Shown: piece after piece, positions 44,588-52,687 of the stretch | How positions within the stretch are numbered: position 1 is the stretch's first letter | Layout: every line of letters starts with the position of its first letter | Assembly: GCA_963733945.1 (NCBI GenBank) | Contig: CAVTFD010000012.1 | Span: forward strand, 1-64,000 | Length of the DNA: 64,000 nt | Source of the DNA: AP-15 sp963733945 | Lineage (GTDB): Bacteria > Pseudomonadota > Alphaproteobacteria > ATCC43930 > CGMCC-115725 | Direction: 5' to 3' | Program-made: the position numbers and the translations under genes | The notes under the pieces: generated by a model | The model's input: the letters and a program-made list of their open reading frames with translations, nothing else | Database searches by the model: none | What the model was told of the DNA's origin: nothing

Positions 44588-44816
44588 GGTTACGACGACC
44601 GACGGCGGGAATCATTTGTCTCGTTCTGACCACTAGGGAAATATGTCGAAGGACGCAGGTTGGAACCTTTGGCGGAACGTGTCGTTCATCACCACGTTTA
44701 GCGGAACGCCCAAGGCCCATCGGGTGGTCACCAGTTGCGCCGCAACCCAAGTACGGGGCTTAGTGACCTGTTTTCCGTGACCTTTTCGACCGCGAGTGTC
44801 GGCAAGGGGGATGCTT

Positions 44817-46215
44817 ATGTCTCAACCGGAACCGGTTGAAGTTTTGGTCCTTGGCAGCGGATTTGGCGGGAAGTTGCTCGCTTGGCATATGGCGCAATCG
44901 GGGCGGCGTACCGCCGTCGTGGAACGCCGGTGGATCGGCGGCTCCTGTCCCAACATCGCCTGCCTTCCCAGTAAGAATGAGATTTGGAGCGCCCGGATCG
45001 CGTATTTGGCGCGTCACGCATCAGAATTCGGCACGGTGACGGGCCCTGTCACGACGGACATGGCGAAAGTTCGCCAGCGGAAGCGCGACATGGTTGACGC
45101 CGAGATTGCCCTGCATTTGCGGAACTACAAGACCAGCGGGGCCGAACTGATCATGGGGACCGGCCGCTTCGTGGCCCCGAAAACCCTCGAGGTGCGGCTG
45201 AATGATGGCGGCACGCGGACGCTGGCGGGCGACCAGATTTTCCTCAACCTCGGAACGCATGCGCTGATCCCAAATGTTCCGGGGCTCGAGGCGGCTCGGC
45301 CGCTGACCCATATCGAGGCTCTCGAGCTCGACTATTTACCGTCGCATCTGATCGTGCTCGGGGGCGGCTATGTCGGTCTCGAATTGGCCCAGGCTTATTG
45401 TCGTTTCGGCAGCCGCGTGACCATTATCGACTCGGGCCGTCAGCTGATGAGCCGCGAGGATCCCGACGTCGCGGCGGAAGTGCAGGAAATCCTCACTGGC
45501 GAAGGCATCCAATTCCTAGTGGGCGCCGAGACCCTCGACGTGCATGGCCGATCCGGAGAGGAGGTCAGCCTTCGGGTGCGCGCGTCCTCCGGCGAGCAAC
45601 AGATCGCAGGCAGCGACATACTGGTTGCGGCGGGCCGCATTCCGAACACTGCCGGGATCGGGCTTGAGGAGGCCGGCATACGAGTTGGATGGCCACGGCT
45701 ATATTCGCGTCAATGAGCGGCTGGAGACGACGGCGCCCAATGTCTGGGCGATTGGAGAATGCGCCGGCAGCCCGCAGTTTACGCACGTCTCGATCGACGA
45801 CTTTCGCATCATCAGGGACAATTTGGCCGGAGCCCAGCGCAGTACGCGCGATCGGCTGGTTCCATACTGCATGTTCACCGAGCCTCCGCTCGCGCATGTC
45901 GGACTGAGCGAGGGCGAAGCGCAGCGCCGAGGCATCGATACGCGGGTCGCGAGGTTGCCGATGAGTGCCGTACGGCGGACCGCGACGACAGGCGAAACAC
46001 AAGGCTTCATGAAGGTTCTCGTCGGCAGCGATGACCGTATTCTCGGCTTCACGATGATTGGCGCCGAAGCCGGAGAAGTCATGGCGACGGTGCAAACGGC
46101 GATGCTGGCGGATCTGCCATATTCGAGGCTGCGCGACGCCATTCTGGCGCACCCGACGATGGCGGAGGGATTGGGTTCGCTGTTCGAGAATGTACCGCCG
46201 CGATCCGCCAACTGA
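44817..46215 (+). pseudogene. FAD/NAD(P) disulfide oxidoreductase (LPD/mercuric reductase-like), one frameshift
   Basis: Class I pyridine nucleotide-disulfide oxidoreductase. ATG 44817 after GGGG. FAD motif LVLGSGFGGKLLAW, redox-active disulfide GGSCPNIACLPSK (Cys44/Cys49), NAD motif VLGGGYVGLELAQAY, and FAD motif 2 ending NVWAIGECAGSPQFTH. The dimer-interface His-Glu pair HPTMAEGLGSLF near the C-terminus is in a different frame. The +1 shift lies at about 45682-45690 (GGCATACGAGTTGGATGG): one extra base relative to AGI-ELDGHGYI. Restored length is about 465 aa, normal. The gene is otherwise intact, so the damage is recent or a sequence error. Confidence 0.85.
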
Positions 46216-46230
46216 GGGATGGACTCGCGC

Positions 46231-47139
46231 ATGCGCCCGATAACCTACCGTACGGAAAGGTGGACGGCCTCAACATTTTCTACCGCGAAGCCGGGCGGGC
46301 CGACGCTCCGAAATTGCTCCTGTTGCACGGGTTCCCGACGGCCGGGCACATGTTCCGCGATTTGATTCCACTTCTCGCGGACGACTTTCATCTTGTTGCA
46401 CCCGACCTGCCGGCCTTTGGTCAGTCGGACATGCCGCCACGCGATGCATTCAAATACACGTTCGAGAACCTCGCTGAGACGATCGACCATTTCACCGAAA
46501 TCATCGGGCTGAAACGGTTCGCGATCTACATCTTTGATTACGGCGCTCCGGTGGGCTTAAGGATTGCGCTAAAGCACCCGGAACGCATAACCGCGATTGT
46601 CTCCCAGAACGGCAACGCCTACGAGGAAGGGCTCAGCGACGCCTGGAATCCAATTCAGGCCTACTGGCGCGAACCCACTCAGGCGAACCGTGATGCATTG
46701 CGCGGCTTCCTGAAGCCAGAGACGACGCGGTTCCAGTACACCCACGGCGTGTCAGATCCCTCGCTCGTGTCTCCTGATGGCAGCTCGCTGGATGACCACT
46801 ATCTGGCCCGCCCGGGAGCACACGAGGCGCAGCTCGATCTGCTTCTCGACTATGCCAGCAATGTCGCTCTCTACCCTGACTTCCACGCCTATTTCCGAAA
46901 GCATAAGCCGCCGTTGCTGGCGGTTTGGGGCAAGAACGACCCATTCTTCCTGCCCGCCGGGAGCCGAAGCCTTCAAGCGGGATATTCCCGGTGCACTCGT
47001 CCGCTTCTTCGACACCGGGCACTTCGCGTTGGAAACGCACGCCGCCGAAATCGCCGCGGCGATCCGGGACTTTCGTGTTGGCAGCGATGTCGCCGAGCAG
47101 TTGATCGCGCAGCACGGGGAGAGCACCAATGCCGCATGA
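46231..47139 (+). pseudogene. Alpha/beta hydrolase (haloalkane dehalogenase/epoxide hydrolase-like), two frameshifts
   Basis: Expected start ATG 46231 (MRPITYRTE), then a missing A near 46255 moves the frame to VDGLNIFYREAG. The body is intact: LLLHGFPTAGHMFRDLIPLL (oxyanion HG), VAPDLPAFGQSDMP, FDYGAPVGLRIALKHPERI (nucleophile position DYGAP, an Asp in an IFDYGAP elbow) and LLAVWGKNDPFF. At about 46965 an extra G (GCCGGGAGCC) shifts the frame again. The true C-terminus is GAEAFKRDIPGALVRFFDTG and HFALETHAAEIAAAIRDF. Corrected length is about 300 aa. It lies 15 bp after the disulfide reductase and overlaps the next hydrolase by 11 bp. Confidence 0.8.
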
Positions 47140-47824
47140 GAATGTGAGCGTTGTCTTGGTGCACGGAGCTTGGGCTGACGGTTCGAGCTGGGCCAAAGTC
47201 ATCGGGCCGCTGGCCGCCGAGGCCGCGCGGGTAGTCGCGGCGCCGCTGCCCTTGACCTCGTTTGCCGAGGATGCGGCGGCGATTGAGCGCACGTTGGAGC
47301 GAGTTTCCGGACCCGTCGTTCTTGTCGGACACGCCTACGCCGGAGCCGTGATCGCGGCTACACGGAATGAGAAGGTTAAGGCGCTTGTCTACGTTTCTGC
47401 CCTTGCTCCTGATGAAGGCGAGACTGTCGCCGATGTCTTTTATCGTACCGAGCCTCATCCGCTGGCGCCAAAGTTGGCGCCGGATGATCATGGGCTGATC
47501 TACCTGCCGGACGAGGCATTCGCCACGGCGTTCGCGCAGAATGCCTCGGCTGACGAATTGGCGTTGCTCTCCGCGGTTCAGCGGCCGATCTCGCCTGCAT
47601 GCATCACGGTGCCTGTCAATCGTCCACTCTGGAAAGACCGCCCGACCTGGTTTCTGATCGCGGAGCAGGACCGCATGATCGTCCGCGACACGCAACGGTT
47701 TATGGCGGAGCGGATGCACGCCCGGGTGCGGTCGCATCCGGTGGACCACACGCCGATCGTTACCGCGCCTGGCCTCGTCGTCGACATCATACGCGAGGCC
47801 ATCGGGGAAGCGATCAGCCGGTGA
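47129..47824 (+). CDS. Alpha/beta hydrolase with Ala at the nucleophile position
   Basis: 231 aa. HGAWADGSSWAKVIGPLAAE is the family start. The nucleophile elbow, normally GHSYGG, reads GHAYAG (residues 67-72), so the catalytic Ser is Ala69. The rest (VSALAPDEGETVADVFYRTE; RMHARVRSHPVDHTPIV with the His) is well conserved. Either a non-hydrolytic member or a subfamily with altered chemistry. The start overlaps the preceding hydrolase gene by 11 bp, indicating coupling. Confidence 0.85.
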   Translation: MPHENVSVVLVHGAWADGSSWAKVIGPLAAEAARVVAAPLPLTSFAEDAAAIERTLERVSGPVVLVGHAYAGAVIAATRNEKVKALVYVSALAPDEGETVADVFYRTEPHPLAPKLAPDDHGLIYLPDEAFATAFAQNASADELALLSAVQRPISPACITVPVNRPLWKDRPTWFLIAEQDRMIVRDTQRFMAERMHARVRSHPVDHTPIVTAPGLVVDIIREAIGEAISR

Positions 47825-47879
47825 TCGCCTTCGCTTGGTAGGCGCCAGCAGCGGCACTCGCCAATCCCCGATTTCGGGG

Positions 47880-47965
47880 CCGACTCCAATAAATTCCAGG
47901 TTATATTCCCGGTTATCTCGGTCCTACGGGAACTTCTCCCGGCCGACGGGTCGGGACCAACCCCC
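47880..47965. repeat. AATTCCCGG-type repeat, copy 1
   Basis: CCAATAAATTCCAGGTTATA, TTCCCGGTTATCTCGGTC and CTACGGGAACTTC match, with changes, the block at 58255-58310. A dispersed element of about 80 bp with several GGGAA/TTCCC half-palindromes. Confidence 0.55.
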
Positions 47966-48049
47966 GACGGAAGCGCAGCCTTGGATCAGGCGGGCTCATA
48001 ACGCAAGGCGCGGTTCGATTTAGGTTTGTGAAGACTGGAGGATTCCGGC

Positions 48050-49120
48050 ATGCGTGCAATGCAGATCATCGAATGGGGTAAGCCGCTGGAGGCGCGGGAA
48101 TATCCCGATCCCGAGCCGAACGGCGAGGAGGTGCTGCTGCGCGTCGAGGCGGCGGGTGTCTGCCACAGCGATGTGCACATCTGGGACGGATATTTCGATC
48201 TCGGCGGCGACCGCCAGATTTCGCTCGGATCGCGTGGCGTGCAGCTGCCGTTCACGATGGGGCACGAGATCGCCGGCGAGGTCGCGGCGCTCGGCCCGCG
48301 GGCATCCGGGGTCAAGGTCGGCGATAAGGTCGTGGCCTATCCGTGGATCGGCTGCGGCGAATGCGCGGTGTGTCGCAAGGGTGAAGAGCTGCTCTGCCTC
48401 AACCCGCGCACCTTGGGAACGCGGCGCGCCGGCGGCTATGCCACGCACGTCATCGTGCCTGAAGGCCGCTACCTCCTGCCGCACCAAGGCGTGCCACAGG
48501 CGCTCGCCGCTACCTACACCTGCTCGGGCATTACCGCGTTCTCGGCGCTCAAAAAGACCCGCGGCCATGTCGGCGCCGACGACCACCTGGTAATCATCGG
48601 CGCAGGCGGCGTCGGCGGCAGCGCCGTGCACATCGCGCCGGCCGCTGTCGCCGGCAAGGTCATCGTTGCCGATATCGACGCGCAAAAACGCGCGCATGCT
48701 CGCCAGATGGGCGCCGTCGCGACGATCGACAACGCCGCGCCCGATGCCGTCAAACAGGTGATGGAGGCGACCGGTGGCGGCGCTGCCGCGGCAATCGACT
48801 TTGTCGGCTCGCCAAAGACGATGGAGTTCGGCGTCAACATCCTGAAGAAGGGCGGCAAGCTCGTCATGGTCGGGCTCTACGGCGGCGCCCACCCGATCGC
48901 GACGGTGCTCTTCCCGTTCAAGATGATGACGATCGAGGGCTCCTATGTCGGCACGCTCGACGATTTGCGCGAGTTGCTTGCTCTCGGCCAGGCCGGCAAG
49001 GTGCCGCCGATCCCGCTAGAGACCCGGCCCGCCGACGAGGCGAGCGCGGCGCTCAGTGACTTGAAGAGCGGCGGGAAGGTGCGCGGGCGCGTGGTGCTGC
49101 ACCACGGCGCTCCAGGCTAA
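48050..49120 (+). CDS. Zinc-dependent alcohol dehydrogenase (MDR superfamily)
   Basis: 356 aa. Catalytic zinc ligands Cys38 (AAGVCHSDVHIWDG) and Gly-His-Glu 71-73 (TMGHEIAGEV); structural zinc Cys102, 105, 108 and 116 (GCGECAVCRKGEELLC); cofactor motif VIIGAGGVGGSAVHIA. An acidic residue at VADID favours NAD over NADP. It is 225 bp after the hydrolase and ends convergently with the TetR gene, overlapping its 3' end by 4 bp. Oxidises an alcohol or reduces an aldehyde; substrate unknown. Confidence 0.93.
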   Translation: MRAMQIIEWGKPLEAREYPDPEPNGEEVLLRVEAAGVCHSDVHIWDGYFDLGGDRQISLGSRGVQLPFTMGHEIAGEVAALGPRASGVKVGDKVVAYPWIGCGECAVCRKGEELLCLNPRTLGTRRAGGYATHVIVPEGRYLLPHQGVPQALAATYTCSGITAFSALKKTRGHVGADDHLVIIGAGGVGGSAVHIAPAAVAGKVIVADIDAQKRAHARQMGAVATIDNAAPDAVKQVMEATGGGAAAAIDFVGSPKTMEFGVNILKKGGKLVMVGLYGGAHPIATVLFPFKMMTIEGSYVGTLDDLRELLALGQAGKVPPIPLETRPADEASAALSDLKSGGKVRGRVVLHHGAPG

Positions 49121-49758
49121 TCGTTCGCGGCAGGGTCGGGATGTAGCTGCATAAAAGCTGCCGTCGCTTTATCGGCGCGATGCGCGGCCTCGGCCGGCCC
49201 AGGCGCTGGGGCGACCCCCAGCAGCAAGCCGACCATCAGCCCCTCCCAGAGAAGTCCGAAATATTGCGCCGCCATTTCGGTGGCATCTCCCGGGCCCAAC
49301 AAACCGCTCGACTGCGCATTCGCCAAAAGCTTGACGAGCGCCCGGCGAGCGCCACCGCGGCCGGCGGCATCGAGAGTTTGGGCAATCTCCGGGGAGCGCG
49401 ATGCCTCCGCGATCGCCAAGCGGAATACCGCAATTACCGAAGCATCGGAGGTCTCGCGCACGAAGTTCGTAGCAAACGCCGTGAGGGTGGCGGCCAGCAT
49501 CTGCCGGTCGCGCGGTGCCGGCAGGTCGGGCAGCAGCCGCATCCGCTCGGCGCGGCGCTTGATGCAGGCGACAAGCACGGCCTGTTTGCTGCTGAAGTTC
49601 GCATAGAGATCGCGTTTGGAAACCTTGGCGCGCCTGGCGATGTCGAGCGTGCTGGTTTCGGCATAGCCCTCGCCCGTGAATGCCTCGAAGGCGGCGCCGA
49701 GAATTCGGTCGTGCATTGCGGTTGCAGCAGCCGGCGCGGGGTGGTCGGATCTCTTCAT
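49117..49758 (-). CDS. TetR-family transcriptional repressor
   Basis: 213 aa. ATG 49758 (MKRSDHPAPAAATAMHDRIL); the longer frame to 49941 crosses the operator and the MFS start and is rejected. N-terminal HTH: ILGAAFEAFTGEGYAETSTL, DIARRAKVSKRDLYANFSSK. The C-terminal ligand-binding domain resembles AefR/TetR_C. Divergent from an MFS gene, with an inverted repeat between the two starts. It probably represses that transporter and itself in response to a transported compound. Confidence 0.92.
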   Translation of the reverse strand: MKRSDHPAPAAATAMHDRILGAAFEAFTGEGYAETSTLDIARRAKVSKRDLYANFSSKQAVLVACIKRRAERMRLLPDLPAPRDRQMLAATLTAFATNFVRETSDASVIAVFRLAIAEASRSPEIAQTLDAAGRGGARRALVKLLANAQSSGLLGPGDATEMAAQYFGLLWEGLMVGLLLGVAPAPGPAEAAHRADKATAAFMQLHPDPAAND

Positions 49759-51167
49759 GCTCGCCAACAATTGCCCCTTGCGCTGGTACCTATGGGTACC
49801 GTAAGATCGGTACTGAACGGTACCCGCAACTTTGCCCCGAGCTTCCCATGAGTGTCCAGACTTTTCGTTCCCCCTCCGCGCGAAGCCGGCAAGGCCGCGC
49901 TCGGCCGGGCGGCGCCGGCACAGCCAACCGCTCCGGAGCACCGCGAGCGGCCTGGCTGATGGTCGGCCTGCTCTTTCTGTTCATGTTGATCAACTTCGCC
50001 GACAAGGCGGTGATCGGCATCGCCGCCGTTCCGCTGATGACCGAGCTGCGGCTGAGCCCGCGCCAGTTCGGCTTGCTCGCCTCGAGCTTTTTCCTGTTGT
50101 TTTCGCTGTCCGCGATCGTTACCGGCTTCATCGTCAATCACGTGCAAACGCGCTGGGCCTTGCTGGTCATGGGCCTGATGTGGGCGTTGACGCAGTTCCC
50201 GATGATCGGGAGCGTCGGGTTTTTCACAATCGTGGCCTCGCGGATAGCGCTCGGCGCCGCTGAGGGGCCGGCCTACCCGGTAGCGCTGCATTCGACCTAC
50301 AAGTGGTTCCCGAACGAACTGCGCACCCTGCCGACCGCGATCGTCGCGCAAGGCGCCGGCGTCGGGATCATGGTCGCGCTGCCGGCGCTCAATTGGGTCA
50401 TCGTGCGTTATTCCTGGCACTGGGCGTTCGGCGTGCTCGGCATCGTCGGGCTCGCCTGGACCGTGGCGTGGCTGGCGCTCGGCCGCGAGGGCCCCCTGGT
50501 CGCTAGCGCCGGCGCAAATGGGGCGGCGGCGGCACAACAGAGAGTTCCCTACCGGCGGCTGTTGCTCAGTCCGACGATCATCGGGTGCTGGTGCGCAAGT
50601 TTCGGCGCTCAATGGGGATTGTCGCTGGCGTTGTCGTGGCTGGGCGCCTTTCTGATTAAAGGGCTCGGCCTGTCGCAGGGCTCTATCGGTTTGCTGGGGG
50701 CGTTGCCGGCCGGTCTCAGCGTGATCCTGGTAATCAGCACGGGCTGGGGCTCGCAGCGGCTCCTCGCCCGCGGCGTATCGAGCCGGGTGGCGCGCGGGAT
50801 CCTTGGCGGCGCGTGCGTCGCGCTCGGCGGCGCGGCAATGGCCGTCATGCCGTACGCGCCGGGGATCGCCGCAAAGATCGCCCTGACGACGATTGGGGTC
50901 GCTGTGCCTTCGGCGATTTACGTGATCGCCCAGACCGTCGTTGGTGAGATTACGCCGGTCGCACAGCGCGGCGCGCTCCTCGCGATCAGTACTGCCGTCA
51001 GCACCTCGGCCGGGCTGCTCGCGCCTTACGTGATGGGCAGCGTCGTCCAGACCGCGACAACGCCGCTCGCCGGGTTCAACACCGGGTTCATGATTTGCGG
51101 CATCATCATGCTGGTCGGCGGCCTCATCGGGATGGCGCTGATCCGCCCCGAGCGCGAGGCAAGCGGT
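49736..51167. repeat. Tandem direct duplication of operator plus MFS gene, unit A (1,432 bp)
   Basis: Starts inside the 5' end of the TetR gene (GCGGGGTGGTCGGATCTCTT) and runs to the end of the transporter. Repeated at 51168-52596 with constant offset 1,432 and few substitutions. Confidence 0.95.
49794..49825. promoter_or_regulatory. Inverted-repeat operator between tetR and the MFS gene
   Basis: GGGTACCGT (49794-49802) and ACGGTACCC (49817-49825): perfect 9-bp arms, 14-bp spacer, 23 bp before the MFS start and 36 bp from the tetR start. An additional GGTACC lies at 49785. A plausible TetR binding site. Confidence 0.65.
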
Positions 51168-51236
51168 GCGGGGTGGTCGGATCTCTTCATGCTCGCCAAC
51201 AATTGCCCCTTGCGCTGGTACCTATGGGTACCGTAA
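49848..51236 (+). CDS. MFS transporter (anion:cation symporter-like), tandem copy A
   Basis: A 462-aa 12-TM permease. ATG 49848 (MSVQTFRSPSARSRQGR); the longer frame is rejected since it crosses the operator. Features: LMVGLLFLFMLINFADKAVI (TM1), ALGAAEGPAYPVALHSTYKW and FPNELRTLPTAIVAQGAGVG, typical of the ACS subfamily (sugar acids, aromatic acids). Because of the duplication junction its C-terminus after REAS is replaced by about 20 residues translated from the copied tetR/operator segment (GAGWSDLFMLANNCPLRWYL). The TM core is intact. Confidence 0.9.
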   Translation: MSVQTFRSPSARSRQGRARPGGAGTANRSGAPRAAWLMVGLLFLFMLINFADKAVIGIAAVPLMTELRLSPRQFGLLASSFFLLFSLSAIVTGFIVNHVQTRWALLVMGLMWALTQFPMIGSVGFFTIVASRIALGAAEGPAYPVALHSTYKWFPNELRTLPTAIVAQGAGVGIMVALPALNWVIVRYSWHWAFGVLGIVGLAWTVAWLALGREGPLVASAGANGAAAAQQRVPYRRLLLSPTIIGCWCASFGAQWGLSLALSWLGAFLIKGLGLSQGSIGLLGALPAGLSVILVISTGWGSQRLLARGVSSRVARGILGGACVALGGAAMAVMPYAPGIAAKIALTTIGVAVPSAIYVIAQTVVGEITPVAQRGALLAISTAVSTSAGLLAPYVMGSVVQTATTPLAGFNTGFMICGIIMLVGGLIGMALIRPEREASGAGWSDLFMLANNCPLRWYLWVP

Positions 51237-52596
51237 GATCGGTACTGAACGGTACCCACAACTTTGCCCCGAGCGTTCCATGAGTGTCCAAACTCTTCGT
51301 TCCCCCTCCGCGCGAAGCCGGCAAGGCCGCGCTCGGCCGGGCGGCGCCGGCACAGCCAACCGCTCCGGAGCACCGCGAGCGGCCTGGCTGATGGTCGGCC
51401 TGCTCTTTCTGTTCATGTTGATTAACTTCGCCGACAAGGCGGTGATCGGCATCGCCGCCGTTCCGCTGATGAGCGAGCTGCGGCTGAGCCCGCGCCAGTT
51501 CGGCCTGCTCGCCTCGAGCTTTTTCCTGTTGTTCTCGCTGTCCGCGATCGTCACTGGCTTCATCGTCAATCACGTGCAAACGCGCTGGGCCTTGCTGGTC
51601 ATGGGCCTGATGTGGGCGCTGACGCAGTTCCCGATGATCGGGAGCGTCGGGTTTTTCACCATCGTGGCCTCGCGGATAGCGCTCGGCGCCGCTGAGGGCC
51701 CGGCCTACCCGGTAGCGCTGCATTCGACCTACAAGTGGTTCCCGAACGAATTGCGCACCCTGCCGACCGCAATCGTCGCGCAAGGCGCCGGCGTCGGGAT
51801 CATGGTCGCGCTGCCGGCGCTCAATTGGGTCATCGTGCGTTATTCCTGGCACTGGGCGTTCGGCGTGCTCGGCATCGTCGGGCTCGCCTGGACCGTGGCG
51901 TGGCTGGCGCTCGGCCGCGAGGGCCCCCTGGTCGCTGGCGCCGGCGCAAATGGGGCGGCGGCGGCACAACAGAGAGTTCCCTACCGGCGGCTGTTGCTCA
52001 GTCCGACGATCATCGGGTGCTGGAGCGCAAGTTTCGGCGCTCAATGGGGATTGTCGCTCGCGTTGTCGTGGCTGGGCGCCTTTCTGATTAAAGGGCTCGG
52101 CCTGTCGCAGGGCTCTATCGGTTTGCTGGGGGCGTTGCCCGCCGGTCTCAGCGTGATCCTGGTAATCAGCACGGGCTGGGGCTCGCAGCGGCTCCTCGCC
52201 CGCGGCGTATCGAGCCGGGTGGCGCGCGGGATCCTTGGCGGCGCGTGCGTTGCGCTCGGCGGCGCGGCAATGGCCGTCATGCCGTACGCGCCGGGGATCG
52301 CCGCAAAGATCGCCCTGACGACGATTGGGGTCGCTGTACCGTCGGCGATTTACGTGATCGCCCAGACCGTCGTTGGTGAGATTACCCCGGTCGCACAGCG
52401 CGGCGCGCTCCTCGCGATCAGTACTGCCGTCAGCACCTCGGCCGGGCTGCTCGCGCCTTACGTGATGGGCAGCGTCGTCCAGACCGCGACAACGCCGCTC
52501 GCCGGGTTCAACACCGGGTTCATGATTTGCGGCATCATCATGCTGGTCGGCGGCCTCATCGGGATGGCGCTGATCCGCCCCGAGCGCGAGGCAAGC
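51168..52596. repeat. Tandem direct duplication, unit B
   Basis: Second copy of 49736-51167, including 22 bp of tetR coding sequence, the operator and the transporter. It ends at GAGGCAAGC, after which the original downstream sequence resumes. Confidence 0.95.
51226..51257. promoter_or_regulatory. Duplicated inverted-repeat operator
   Basis: Same 9-bp arms GGGTACCGT / ACGGTACCC as at 49794-49825. It lies between the two transporter copies, so copy B may keep its own TetR-controlled promoter. Confidence 0.6.
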
Positions 52597-52641
52597 CGTT
52601 GGCTCGGGAAAATGTCAGGACAGGCGATCGGAACCACATAA
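51280..52641 (+). CDS. MFS transporter, tandem copy B
   Basis: 453 aa, almost identical to copy A (MSELRLSP for MTELRLSP, WSASFGAQ for WCASFGAQ). It keeps what is probably the original C-terminus, REASRWLGKMSGQAIGTT. Start ATG 51280. Two functional-looking copies under the same operator suggest selection for dosage (inference). Confidence 0.9.
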   Translation: MSVQTLRSPSARSRQGRARPGGAGTANRSGAPRAAWLMVGLLFLFMLINFADKAVIGIAAVPLMSELRLSPRQFGLLASSFFLLFSLSAIVTGFIVNHVQTRWALLVMGLMWALTQFPMIGSVGFFTIVASRIALGAAEGPAYPVALHSTYKWFPNELRTLPTAIVAQGAGVGIMVALPALNWVIVRYSWHWAFGVLGIVGLAWTVAWLALGREGPLVAGAGANGAAAAQQRVPYRRLLLSPTIIGCWSASFGAQWGLSLALSWLGAFLIKGLGLSQGSIGLLGALPAGLSVILVISTGWGSQRLLARGVSSRVARGILGGACVALGGAAMAVMPYAPGIAAKIALTTIGVAVPSAIYVIAQTVVGEITPVAQRGALLAISTAVSTSAGLLAPYVMGSVVQTATTPLAGFNTGFMICGIIMLVGGLIGMALIRPEREASRWLGKMSGQAIGTT

Positions 52642-52687
52642 CGCGCGAGTGACCCCGCCCGAGAGGACGCCGCAGCATCACGACCGC

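Noticed and set aside
44640..44790. Short ORF between the family C repeat and the disulfide reductase
   Set aside because: No start context or homology; overlapping frames only.
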